This document shows, in pieces, positions 17,435 through 25,143 of a DNA stretch of 64,000 nucleotides. This DNA comes from JBBTCX01 sp964494205 (GTDB taxonomy: Bacteria > Planctomycetota > Phycisphaerae > UBA1845). How positions within the stretch are numbered: the first letter of the stretch is position 1; each line of letters starts with the position of its first letter. The notes beneath the pieces are model-generated. The model was not told the DNA's origin, ran no database searches, and saw nothing but the letters and a program-made list of their open reading frames with translations. The stretch spans positions 62,001-126,000 of the forward strand of contig CAZBRD010000005.1 in NCBI GenBank assembly GCA_964494205.1. The letters are read 5' to 3'. Position numbers and translations under genes: made by a program.

Positions 17435-17512
17435 GGTCCGCCGTGCGGACCGCCTTCAGAAACTGTCACCGGTATTTGCGCGGCTTTGGGTGCGAGAAAG
17501 GATTCTCGCACC
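17435..17512. terminator. Two inverted repeats between convergent SRPBCC and moaA genes
   Basis: GGTCCGC-cgt-GCGGACC at 17435-17451 and GGTGCGAGAa...TTCTCGCACC at 17489-17512, the latter a relative of the hairpin at 5541. Their place between convergent genes suits bidirectional termination; there is no U-run. Confidence 0.5.
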
Positions 17513-17530
17513 AGCCTCATTCCGCCAATT

Positions 17531-18520
17531 TCATCCGCCGAGCTGATACATGATCCGCTCGCGCGTCGAGACCCCTTGGTGCAAGTGATGTCCCACAGGC
17601 TTCGCCGTCACACCTTGTTCGATGAGTCGCTCCAACTCCCGCTGATCTGCGCCATTTCGCAACACCGCTCGCAGGTCCACTTCATCATCATTCAGCAAGC
17701 AAAGATGCAGCTTGCCATCAGCCGTCAGTCGCATACGGTTGCACGAATCGCAATAAGGCTCGCTGACCGGCGAGATGAAACCAATCACCCCTCTGCCGTC
17801 GAGAATGCGAAAGTTCCGCGACTCATCCGATCGATTCTTCGCCGGCAATTCGATCAGTCGGCCAAACCGCTGCTCTATCTGCTCGCGCGACTTTTTGCTC
17901 GATACAAACTTATCGCGCGATACCGATGCACACTCGCCAGTGCCAAACGGCATCAATTCGATAAACCGCACATGCCAGTCTCGCTCGACCGTCAACTCGG
18001 CTAGTTCGACAACATCCTCATCGTTGTAGTCCCTAACGACGACGCAATTCAGCTTGATCGGCTTCATGCCCGCCGCTTCAGCCGCTTCGATCCCCTTCCA
18101 AATATCCTCAAACTTCCCGAACCGCATAACTTTCGCCAGCCGGTCCGGATTCAATGAATCGATGTGTATATTGACCCGCTTCAACCCGGCAGCGACCAAT
18201 TCTGTCGCCAACTCCGGCAACAACACGCCATTGGTCGTCATCGAAAGATCGGCGATCCCCGGCACGCGTCCGATCCGCTCAGCAATCTCGACAATGTCCG
18301 ACCGCAATGTCGGCTCGCCACCGGTCAGCCGCACCTTGCGAAAACCCACATTGGCAGCTGCCCGCACGACCGTTTCGATCTCTTCCGCGCGAAGCAAATC
18401 CGTACTCGGCGTGAACTTCAGCCCCGTCAGCGGCATGCAATAGACGCACCGCAGGTTGCAGTGATCAATCACCGAAACACGCAGGTAGTCGATCGTCCGA
18501 CCGAAGCTGTCAAGCGGCAT
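17531..18520 (-). CDS. moaA: GTP 3',8-cyclase MoaA (molybdenum cofactor biosynthesis)
   Basis: A 329-residue radical SAM enzyme that, with MoaC, turns GTP into cyclic pyranopterin monophosphate. The N-terminal cluster motif is C21-x3-C25-x2-C28 (DHCNLRCVYC), followed by LTGGEPTLRSD and the TTNGVLL and LKRVNIHIDSL blocks. The C-terminal cluster Cys are in EPYCDSCNRMRLTADGKL and HLCLL, as in true MoaA, and the essential C-terminal Gly-Gly is present. The ATG at 18520 has AAGGA seven bases upstream; a TTG six bases earlier is also possible. No other moa gene is in the window. Diverges from the inositol synthase operon. Confidence 0.96.
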   Translation of the reverse strand: MPLDSFGRTIDYLRVSVIDHCNLRCVYCMPLTGLKFTPSTDLLRAEEIETVVRAAANVGFRKVRLTGGEPTLRSDIVEIAERIGRVPGIADLSMTTNGVLLPELATELVAAGLKRVNIHIDSLNPDRLAKVMRFGKFEDIWKGIEAAEAAGMKPIKLNCVVVRDYNDEDVVELAELTVERDWHVRFIELMPFGTGECASVSRDKFVSSKKSREQIEQRFGRLIELPAKNRSDESRNFRILDGRGVIGFISPVSEPYCDSCNRMRLTADGKLHLCLLNDDEVDLRAVLRNGADQRELERLIEQGVTAKPVGHHLHQGVSTRERIMYQLGG

Positions 18521-18603
18521 TTGCAATCCTTACTTGGCCGTAAATTGGCACCCGTGTCATTCTATCTTGCGTTGGCTGGCAAGTCGCCTTCGCTTCCCCT
18601 ACC

Positions 18604-19890
18604 ATGCCCCGTTCTATGGGGAACCCAAAAAGGAAATCAAACGAAAAAGTCGGCCTGTGGATGATCGGTGCGTGCGGCGGCGTGGGCAGCACCGTCGCCC
18701 TAGGGCTCGCCGCCATTCGCGCCGGCTCGACCGCGCGAACCGGCATGGTGACGGACCTTCAGCTGTTCGAGAATTCCGGCCTGATCGACCCTGCTGACAT
18801 CGTCGTCGGCGGCCACGAAATCCGCTCGGAAACGCCGTGGGAAGCCGTCAACGCCATGCACCGCAGCGCGAACGTTTTCAATGAAGAACTCATCAACCGC
18901 TGTAAGAAAACGCTGGGCGAATTTCAGAAGAACATCGTAAGCGGAACTCTGATCAGCGCCGGAAAAACCGTGAAGCAGATCGCCAATGGCCGATCGATTC
19001 CCACCGACACATCGATCGCCGTTGCCGTCGAGCGACTTTCAAACGACATCAACAAATTTCGCAAGGCCAATAAGCTCTCGCACGTGGTCGTCATCAACGT
19101 AGCCTCATCAGAACCGCCGTTCGCGATGAAGCCCGAGCACAAGGATTACGCGAAACTCGAAAAGTCGCTCAGCCGCAAGGCGGACGGATTGTTGCCCACG
19201 AGTTCGGTCTATGCACTTGCTGCTATCGAAGCCGGTTGCGCGTACATCAACTTCACTCCCTCCTGCGGCATTTCGATTCCCGCGTTGCAGCAACGAGCAG
19301 AATCGCGCGGCCTTCCGTTTTTCGGCAGCGACGGCAAGACCGGCGAAACGCTCATCAAGTCCGTACTCGCGCCGATGTTTGCGATGCGCAACCTGAAAGT
19401 CCTCAGCTGGGTCGGCCAGAACATTCTCGGCAATCGCGACGGAGCAGTCCTCAACGATCCGAAAACGCGTGAATCAAAACTCCGCAGCAAGGACAAAATC
19501 GTTTCCCAGATGTTCGGCCCCGAGACAACAACGCGAGTCGGCATCGACTTCGTCCCCTCGCTCGACGACTGGAAAATCGCGTGGGATTACATCCACTTCG
19601 AGGGCTTCCTCGGCACGAAGATGAACATGCAATTCACGTGGTGCGGCAGTGATTCAGTCCTCGCAGCCCCTTTGGTGATTGACCTGACGCGACTGGCCAT
19701 CCTTGCGCTTCAGCAAAACCACGCCGGCCCGATGTGGCACCTAGCGTTTTTCTTCAAAGACCCGCTCGGCGTCGACGAACACGATTTGTTCTGCCAGTGG
19801 ATGGAACTCGTCCATCAAACGATTCCGCACAACCACGAACATTGTACCCACGATCACGAGAATTGTACGCACGATCACTCGCACTCTTGA
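18604..19890 (+). CDS. ino1: Inositol-3-phosphate synthase with His-rich metal-binding tail
   Basis: A 428-residue NAD-dependent cyclase that converts glucose 6-phosphate to 1L-myo-inositol 1-phosphate. Family marks are GACGGVGSTVALG (22-34), NFTPSCGISIP, FFGSDGKTGETLIKS, SWVGQNILGNRDG, and SDSVLAAPLVIDL near the end. The last 20 residues alternate His with Cys, Asp and Glu (HNHEHCTHDHE...THDHSHS), a metal-binding-type tail not usual for the family. First gene of an overlapping operon: its TGA shares a base with the ATG of the TIM-barrel gene. The nearby EboC-like prenyltransferase suggests a cyclitol-lipid pathway rather than general inositol supply. Start at 18604 or 18616. Confidence 0.93.
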   Translation: MPRSMGNPKRKSNEKVGLWMIGACGGVGSTVALGLAAIRAGSTARTGMVTDLQLFENSGLIDPADIVVGGHEIRSETPWEAVNAMHRSANVFNEELINRCKKTLGEFQKNIVSGTLISAGKTVKQIANGRSIPTDTSIAVAVERLSNDINKFRKANKLSHVVVINVASSEPPFAMKPEHKDYAKLEKSLSRKADGLLPTSSVYALAAIEAGCAYINFTPSCGISIPALQQRAESRGLPFFGSDGKTGETLIKSVLAPMFAMRNLKVLSWVGQNILGNRDGAVLNDPKTRESKLRSKDKIVSQMFGPETTTRVGIDFVPSLDDWKIAWDYIHFEGFLGTKMNMQFTWCGSDSVLAAPLVIDLTRLAILALQQNHAGPMWHLAFFFKDPLGVDEHDLFCQWMELVHQTIPHNHEHCTHDHENCTHDHSHS

Positions 19891-20720
19891 TGAAACTTGC
19901 CTACAGCTCAAATGCCTACATGCGCTGGCCGATCGCCGAAGCGATCAAGCGCATCGCCTCGCTGGGATACCAAGGCATCGAACTCATGGCCGACGTGCCC
20001 CATGCCTGGCCCGCGACCACGACCGATGACCAGATCGACGAAATCAGAAACGTCGTCGCCGATTCCGGCCTGACGATCTCGAACATCAACGCGTTCATGA
20101 TGCGTGCGATTCAGGATTTCTGGCACCCGTCATGGATCGAACCGGACGTCGCATACCGCGCGAAACGAATCCAGCACACCAAGGATGCGTTACGGATGGC
20201 CGCGAAACTCGGCGCGAAGTGCATCACGACCGAACCGGGTGGACCGTTACCGCAAGGTATGTCGCGCGAAACCGCGATGGACATTTTCGTCGATGGTTTG
20301 AACGATGCGTTGAAAGTGGCCGAGGATTGCGGCGTGCTGCTGCTCGTCGAACCGGAGCCGGAATTGCTTATCGAAAATGCGAGCCAATTCGAGGACCTGG
20401 CCGCGCGAATCGACTCACCCGCCTTCGGCCACAACTTCGACATCGGCCACTTCTACTGCGTCAGTGAGCCGTTGCCCGAAGCGGTCCATCGCCTGAAGCA
20501 CATCACGCGCCATTACCATTTCGAAGACATCGCCGCCACGCGCGTGCACGAACATCTGATTCCCGGTCGCGGCGCAATCGATTTTTCAGCAGTATTCTCA
20601 GCCATCAAACAAACCGGCTACGAAGGCTGGATCACAGTTGAACTCTATCCCTATCTCGACGACCCCGACGCCGCAGGCCGCGAAGCGATGAACTTTCTGC
20701 AACGGCTGATGTCGCCGTGA
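19890..20720 (+). CDS. Sugar phosphate isomerase/epimerase-like TIM-barrel protein
   Basis: A 276-residue AP-endonuclease-2/xylose-isomerase-type TIM barrel. Recognisable pieces are LGYQGIELMADVPHAW (strand 2 acid), the metal ligands in LLVEPEPELLIE and GHNFDIGHFYCV, and WITVELYPYLDDPD at the end of the barrel. Such enzymes isomerise or epimerise sugars or cyclitols; 2-keto-myo-inositol-type substrates would fit the neighbouring inositol synthase. The start at 19890 overlaps the stop of ino1 (TGATG); the frame upstream is only the shadow of ino1. Its end overlaps the GTG start of the prenyltransferase gene. It may fill the place of the xylose-isomerase-like EboE of ebo clusters (inference). 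Confidence 0.88.
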   Translation: MKLAYSSNAYMRWPIAEAIKRIASLGYQGIELMADVPHAWPATTTDDQIDEIRNVVADSGLTISNINAFMMRAIQDFWHPSWIEPDVAYRAKRIQHTKDALRMAAKLGAKCITTEPGGPLPQGMSRETAMDIFVDGLNDALKVAEDCGVLLLVEPEPELLIENASQFEDLAARIDSPAFGHNFDIGHFYCVSEPLPEAVHRLKHITRHYHFEDIAATRVHEHLIPGRGAIDFSAVFSAIKQTGYEGWITVELYPYLDDPDAAGREAMNFLQRLMSP

Positions 20721-21592
20721 ACAAGACGGTCCGCGCCTATCTCGACCTCGTTCGCTTCCCCAACCTGTTCACCGCTGCTGCCGACATCCTCGCTGGCTAC
20801 TTTTTCGTACTCGGCGAAGTCATAAACGGGGCGGAGCTAACGAAGCTAATCGTCGGCTCGGTCTGCATGTATGCCGGCGGCGTAGCTTTCAACGACGTCT
20901 GCGATGTGGAAAAAGACACGCGCGAGCGCCCGACGCGTCCCATCCCTAGCGGCGCGATCTCGTTGGCCCGCGCACGAGTCATCAGCATCTCCCTGCTGCT
21001 GATTGGCGCCGTCACAGCCGGCAGTACGTCAACGCGAGCCGCAATCATCTCGGCCGCACTCGTCGTCGCAATCGTCCTCTACGATTCGCTGCTTAAAGCA
21101 ACCATCGCAGCCCCAGCAATGATGGGATTATGTCGCGCCTTGAATCTCGCGCTGGGCATGAGCGTCGCGGACCTCGCCTCTCCCTCCGTTATTTTGCCGT
21201 GCGCAATGATGTGGTTGTACGTGACGTCGCTCACATTCTTTGCCCGCCACGAAGCCGCTATCAGCAAACCAATTCGTCTCAAGCTGGGCGCTATCGGCGT
21301 CGGTGCCGCATGTCTCGGACTAATCGCGGTGGGAAATGGCCCCATCGTTGCGATCAGCTTGCCAAACGTGTCGATCATTGTGGTCGGCTGTTTCTTGATG
21401 CTGCGCGGGCTGAGCGCCACTGATGATCCCGAACCGACGCTGGTTCAATCAGCGGTCAAGACATTCGTCATGTTCATCATTGTGTTTGATGCGCTTGTGA
21501 CCGTGAAAGGCGCGACCGCTCGCGAAGGTGTGATCGTATTATCGCTGATGATTCCCGCGATGCTTTCGGCACGATTGTTGCGCGTCACATGA
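20717..21592 (+). CDS. UbiA-family prenyltransferase, EboC-like
   Basis: A 291-residue membrane protein with about eight helices. The first Asp-rich motif is NDVCDVEKDTRERPTRPIPSG (a NDxxDxxxD form) and the conserved second loop is MGLCRALNLALGMS with YDSLLK before it, the wording seen in EboC-type UbiA proteins rather than in heme or quinone enzymes. It would transfer a prenyl chain to a polar acceptor at the membrane. GTG start at 20717 overlaps the upstream stop (GTGA). The neighbours make a cyclitol or cyclitol phosphate a candidate acceptor. It converges with, and overlaps by eight bases, the GHMP kinase gene on the other strand. Confidence 0.9.
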   Translation: MNKTVRAYLDLVRFPNLFTAAADILAGYFFVLGEVINGAELTKLIVGSVCMYAGGVAFNDVCDVEKDTRERPTRPIPSGAISLARARVISISLLLIGAVTAGSTSTRAAIISAALVVAIVLYDSLLKATIAAPAMMGLCRALNLALGMSVADLASPSVILPCAMMWLYVTSLTFFARHEAAISKPIRLKLGAIGVGAACLGLIAVGNGPIVAISLPNVSIIVVGCFLMLRGLSATDDPEPTLVQSAVKTFVMFIIVFDALVTVKGATAREGVIVLSLMIPAMLSARLLRVT

Positions 21593-23045
21593 CGCGAACG
21601 CCCGCCTTCAATGCGCCGTGGACGCCATTGGGAAGAATGCGTGGCTGCAAGCCCGTTTTCTGCGTGTAGGTAGCCATGGCCTCGTGCAGGGCAGTCATAG
21701 TCTGATCGCCCGATCGTGCCAGAATGGCCAGCACTCCCCCGCAACCGAATCCCGTGATCTTCGCCCCGAACACATCGCCCGAAGTACTCGCCTTGCGAAT
21801 AAGATTGACGAGCAAGTCAGTCTCCACGCTGCCCAAACCGCACCGCTGGCCATAACTCCAGTGTGATGCGTAGAGAAATTCACCGGCGTCAATCAGCGCC
21901 TGTAGCTCGCCCGTGCGTGTCGCTCGTGCAATCGTCTCAGCAAATTGCCGCGACCGGGCATGTTCATAGATGTGATGCTCCGTCCGCGAGCGCACCTTGT
22001 AGATGTAGTCCGGCTCGATGAGCGAAGCCTCCTCAAATCGATCCGCGAATTTCGCGAGGAATTCCTTGCCCTTGATCTTCGTGGGCAAGCGATCGCGAAA
22101 CTTCGCGACGTAATCGTTAATCGAAACCTGTGACACCACTCCATGCGGCGAGTGATTCGCGAGCCCCTCGTGATTTCTAATCTGCTCAATGAGGAAGCAG
22201 CCCATCAACGACGCCGTGTGCACTCTGGCCAGCTTTTCATTCAGCAGTTCGGGCACAACACCAGAATCCATCGCGATGAGCGCGATCCCCTTCGGCAGGC
22301 GAAATGAGCCAACCAGATCACTCGGAGTTCCCTGACGCTGGGTGATGAGACCATCTTCACCGCTCAGCATGCATGCGAGGTCAGAGGCACAAGCTTTTCG
22401 GTTGAGCCACTCGGTGCAAATTCGACTACTCAAGTTCTCAGCAGTCCGCTCATCCGCCACAACGTCAAAGGCCTTCGCCAAGGCAATGATCGACGCGATG
22501 GTCATCGCGCTCGCCCGCGTGTGCGCACACCCCTCGAAATCGCCGGGCGAAACTTGAATCGACACGCCTTTACTAGGATCGATCGAATCGTTCGCGCGGA
22601 TCAGCTCAACGAGCGCTCCCAGTGCGCCGCCTACGCAATCGCTCTGCTTCGCGATCAGCTTCTCGCGCGCCCACGCCCCTTCGACATACGAACCATCCGC
22701 ATCACGCAACTCAGATGCCGAAATCGTAAATGGCAAATGTCCATTCTTCGCGCCATCGGTGAATTCCCGGATGCTGATCTCCCCGTCAGTTCGACGCGCC
22801 GCGGAAACATGAACCGCCTGGCCCACTGTCGTCTGCAGCGTCCACGAACCATACGGTTCACTAACCCCGCCCATCAAATTCAACCGACTGGGGGCCGAAG
22901 CAACAAAGCACTTCGTATTCGTTGGCCGTGACAACAATTCGACGAAGAAGGGCGAATTGGCGAGTTCCGTTGCTGACGTGGGATCCGCCGTTTGCGTTAC
23001 AGGAGGCCTGCTCCCCAATACGGCTGTTGAATCGTTTTCCACCAT
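21585..23045 (-). CDS. GHMP-family kinase, L-arabinokinase-like, with degenerate motifs
   Basis: A 486-residue sugar kinase-like protein. The N-terminal signature is APSRLNLMGGVSEPYGS, closer to the APGRLDVMGGIADYSGS of L-arabinokinases than to galactokinase (GRVNLIGEHTDY). The ATP loop, normally GLxSSAA, reads GCAHTRASAMTIAS here, so the phosphate-binding Gly-Ser pattern is lost or altered. The third motif is GAKITGFGCGGVLAIL, close to the family form. It may be a kinase with unusual nucleotide binding or a non-catalytic relative. It probably shares a transcript with the bifunctional nuclease and panB genes upstream and converges on the EboC-like gene. Confidence 0.8.
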   Translation of the reverse strand: MVENDSTAVLGSRPPVTQTADPTSATELANSPFFVELLSRPTNTKCFVASAPSRLNLMGGVSEPYGSWTLQTTVGQAVHVSAARRTDGEISIREFTDGAKNGHLPFTISASELRDADGSYVEGAWAREKLIAKQSDCVGGALGALVELIRANDSIDPSKGVSIQVSPGDFEGCAHTRASAMTIASIIALAKAFDVVADERTAENLSSRICTEWLNRKACASDLACMLSGEDGLITQRQGTPSDLVGSFRLPKGIALIAMDSGVVPELLNEKLARVHTASLMGCFLIEQIRNHEGLANHSPHGVVSQVSINDYVAKFRDRLPTKIKGKEFLAKFADRFEEASLIEPDYIYKVRSRTEHHIYEHARSRQFAETIARATRTGELQALIDAGEFLYASHWSYGQRCGLGSVETDLLVNLIRKASTSGDVFGAKITGFGCGGVLAILARSGDQTMTALHEAMATYTQKTGLQPRILPNGVHGALKAGVRVM

Positions 23046-23081
23046 CAGTTGTCGCCTGTCTCGCGAGGGTCTGGAATCAAC

Positions 23082-23486
23082 TCAGGACCGGCAAACTTCG
23101 TCCAGCACGGAGTCGTCAACGAGTATGGGCACATCCGTTCCCGCGCCAACTGCAATCGCGTCGGAGGGACGTGAATCAACTTCAATCAATTCCTGACGCC
23201 GTCGAATGACCAGCTTCGCAAAAAAAGTCGAGTCGCGCAGCTCATGAATGACGATCCGCTCCAGCGAACAATCAAGATCGTCGATCATCCCCGCGATCAG
23301 GTCATGCGTCATCGGCCTCGGAACCGGAACCTGCTTGGTGCGCCGGTCAATCGCGTAGGCCTCATGCACGCCGATGAGGATCGGAAACGCCCGATCGCCA
23401 TCTTCTTCCCGCAGCACAATCATCGACATCTTGTCCTCTTCCGAGTCGACAATGACGATGCGCGCAAGCTTCATGGGAATCAGCAT
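23082..23486 (-). CDS. Bifunctional nuclease family protein (DUF151)
   Basis: A 134-residue protein of the BFN/DUF151 family. Typical blocks are VVLREEDGDRAFPILIGVHEAYAI at the N-terminal half, RPMTHDLIAGMIDDL, and VDSRPSDAIAVGAGTDVPILV near the end. Related proteins show DNase and RNase activity in plants, but the bacterial role is not settled. The start at 23486 is preceded by GAGG at seven bases; a longer frame to 23540 lacks support. It lies 36 bases upstream of the GHMP kinase and 128 bases downstream of panB on the same strand. Confidence 0.9.
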   Translation of the reverse strand: MLIPMKLARIVIVDSEEDKMSMIVLREEDGDRAFPILIGVHEAYAIDRRTKQVPVPRPMTHDLIAGMIDDLDCSLERIVIHELRDSTFFAKLVIRRRQELIEVDSRPSDAIAVGAGTDVPILVDDSVLDEVCRS

Positions 23487-23614
23487 GAGTAAACCTCGGC
23501 GAACTAACTCGCAAACTATCTGTCGCTGCCCAAATGTCAAGATTCACCACGCGCGTAATCGTGTGGCGTGACTACGAATGGCGCATCATGTGTCAAGAGA
23601 AAAAATAATTTCGA

Positions 23615-24469
23615 TCATCGATTCAGCAGCCGATGCAACTCAGTGAGCTCTTGCGCCTCCATGCCGACGCTCTGTTCCTGATTTGGAAATTTTCCTTCGT
23701 AGACATCATTCGCATACGCACGAAAAGCATCAACCAGAACTGGTGACAAGTTTGCATATTGCTTGACAGAGCGTGGTGGATGACCCGCGTTGAATCCCAG
23801 CATGTCGTGCATCACCAAAACCTGACCGTCGCACTTCGCGCCGGAGGCGATTCCAATCACCGGCAACTCCGTCGACTCAGTGATGATCGCAGCCACTTCC
23901 GTCGGCACCGCCTCAAGCAGTAGCGCTATCGCGCCCGCGTGCTCCATCATCTTGGCGTCTTCGACAAGCTGCTTTGCATCAGCCGCGCGCTTGCCTTGAA
24001 TTTTGTAACCACCCAAACTCTGAATCGATTGCGGCTTCAAACCGAGGTGCGCTATCACCGGAATTGTGGCCGCTGACATCGCCTCCACCGTCTTTACGTG
24101 ACGTCGATCAACTTCCACTTTGACGCAGTCGCAAAACCCCCGGGCCATGAATTCGCCGGCATTTCGAATCGCCTCCTCCTGTGAAATCTGGTAGGTGAGG
24201 TAAGGCATGTCGCCAACAAGGTAGGACGTAGGTGCACCGCGACGCACCGCTGCGTTTAGCGTGACCATGTGATCAAGCGTGGCTGGAAGCGTGCTGTCGT
24301 GACCAAGGCAAACTTCGGCATACGTATCGCCAACAAGAAGCGAATCAACCCCCGCCTCCTCCATCAGCCGTGCTGTTGCAAAGTCGTAACACGTCAGCAT
24401 GGAGATACGTCGCCCGTCGCGTTTACGAGAGCGGAGTGTCGAAATTGTGATTTTTGTTCGCTTGGTCAC
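23615..24469 (-). CDS. panB: 3-methyl-2-oxobutanoate hydroxymethyltransferase
   Basis: A 284-residue ketopantoate synthase using 5,10-methylene-tetrahydrofolate to convert alpha-ketoisovalerate, the first step of pantothenate and CoA synthesis. Conserved stretches include MLTCYDFATARLMEEAGVD, LLVGDTYAEV, YLVGDMPYLTYQ, VKVEV, HLGLKPQS with GGYKIQGK, LLLEAVPTEVA and HDMLGFN. The metal ligands Asp (VGDT, VGDMP) and Glu (KVE) are visible. The start is GTG at 24469, without a strong ribosome-binding sequence. No other pan gene is in the window. Confidence 0.96.
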   Translation of the reverse strand: MTKRTKITISTLRSRKRDGRRISMLTCYDFATARLMEEAGVDSLLVGDTYAEVCLGHDSTLPATLDHMVTLNAAVRRGAPTSYLVGDMPYLTYQISQEEAIRNAGEFMARGFCDCVKVEVDRRHVKTVEAMSAATIPVIAHLGLKPQSIQSLGGYKIQGKRAADAKQLVEDAKMMEHAGAIALLLEAVPTEVAAIITESTELPVIGIASGAKCDGQVLVMHDMLGFNAGHPPRSVKQYANLSPVLVDAFRAYANDVYEGKFPNQEQSVGMEAQELTELHRLLNR

Positions 24470-24594
24470 TTACCGGAAAAGATACGACTGCGTGGCTATA
24501 AAGACAAGTTAGAGGCTCAATGAGGATGGCCCAAACAGAATACGTAGCTGAAGCTCGCGATTGTCTGGACCCAATCGCGAGAAGCACCATCCCT

Positions 24595-24620
24595 ATTGCC
24601 TGATGCCTAATGGCTAGTCC
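24595..24620 (+). repeat. R7 heptad repeat
   Basis: TTGCCTGATGCCTAATGGCT followed by AGTCCC: degenerate seven-base units of the form TGCCTnn, upstream of hsp20. Other copies lie at 41839, 44316, 44413 and 49302. Confidence 0.65.
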
Positions 24621-24702
24621 CCTTTTGACGCTGCCAGTCCTAAGCGAGTAGAGTTTGACCAAGTTGGTAGAATGCACTCGAACCCTCGCGAGGAGGATTT
24701 TC

Positions 24703-25143
24703 TTGCCAAAAACCGGCCAGAGCTGGGGCAGCAATTTCGATAAGCTCGCGGACCACGTCTGGGAGATGATGCGTGAATTGCAATCCTCGAAGGTTTTCCA
24801 CGCGCAATCGTCGCCGGAATGGTGCCCACACCTCAACCTCTATGAAACAGACAATGCTTTTCTGGTCTGTGTGGAACTTTCGGGCATCGATCGCGACAAA
24901 ATCGACGTACGCTCAGAAACCGGCACGCTGTCTGTTTCCGGATTTCGAGATAAGCCCGTTTTGCCTGACATGAAGTCCGATGTCAGCGTTCATCTGATGG
25001 AAATTGACTCCGGGCGATTTCATCGCAAAGTTGCGATTCCTATGGACGTGAATGTGGATGCCATTCAAGCGACGTACAAGCACGGCTATCTCTGGATTGT
25101 CCTGCCGCGGCGTAACAAGCAAGTGAGCGGGGGTGCACCATGA
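24703..25143 (+). CDS. Hsp20/alpha-crystallin small heat shock protein
   Basis: A 146-residue ATP-independent holdase. The alpha-crystallin domain spans about residues 40-135: PHLNLYETDNAFLVCVELSG, KIDVRSETGTLSVSGFR and the closing SGRFHRKVAIPMDVNVDAIQ with YKHGYLWIVLPR. The start is TTG at 24703, chosen because AGGAGG (24691-24696) lies six bases upstream; an earlier TTG at 24655 has no such support. No C-terminal IxI motif is visible. The stop overlaps the ATG of lon (ATGA), so the holdase and protease are produced together, consistent with a shared heat or proteotoxic stress response. Confidence 0.92.
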   Translation: MPKTGQSWGSNFDKLADHVWEMMRELQSSKVFHAQSSPEWCPHLNLYETDNAFLVCVELSGIDRDKIDVRSETGTLSVSGFRDKPVLPDMKSDVSVHLMEIDSGRFHRKVAIPMDVNVDAIQATYKHGYLWIVLPRRNKQVSGGAP

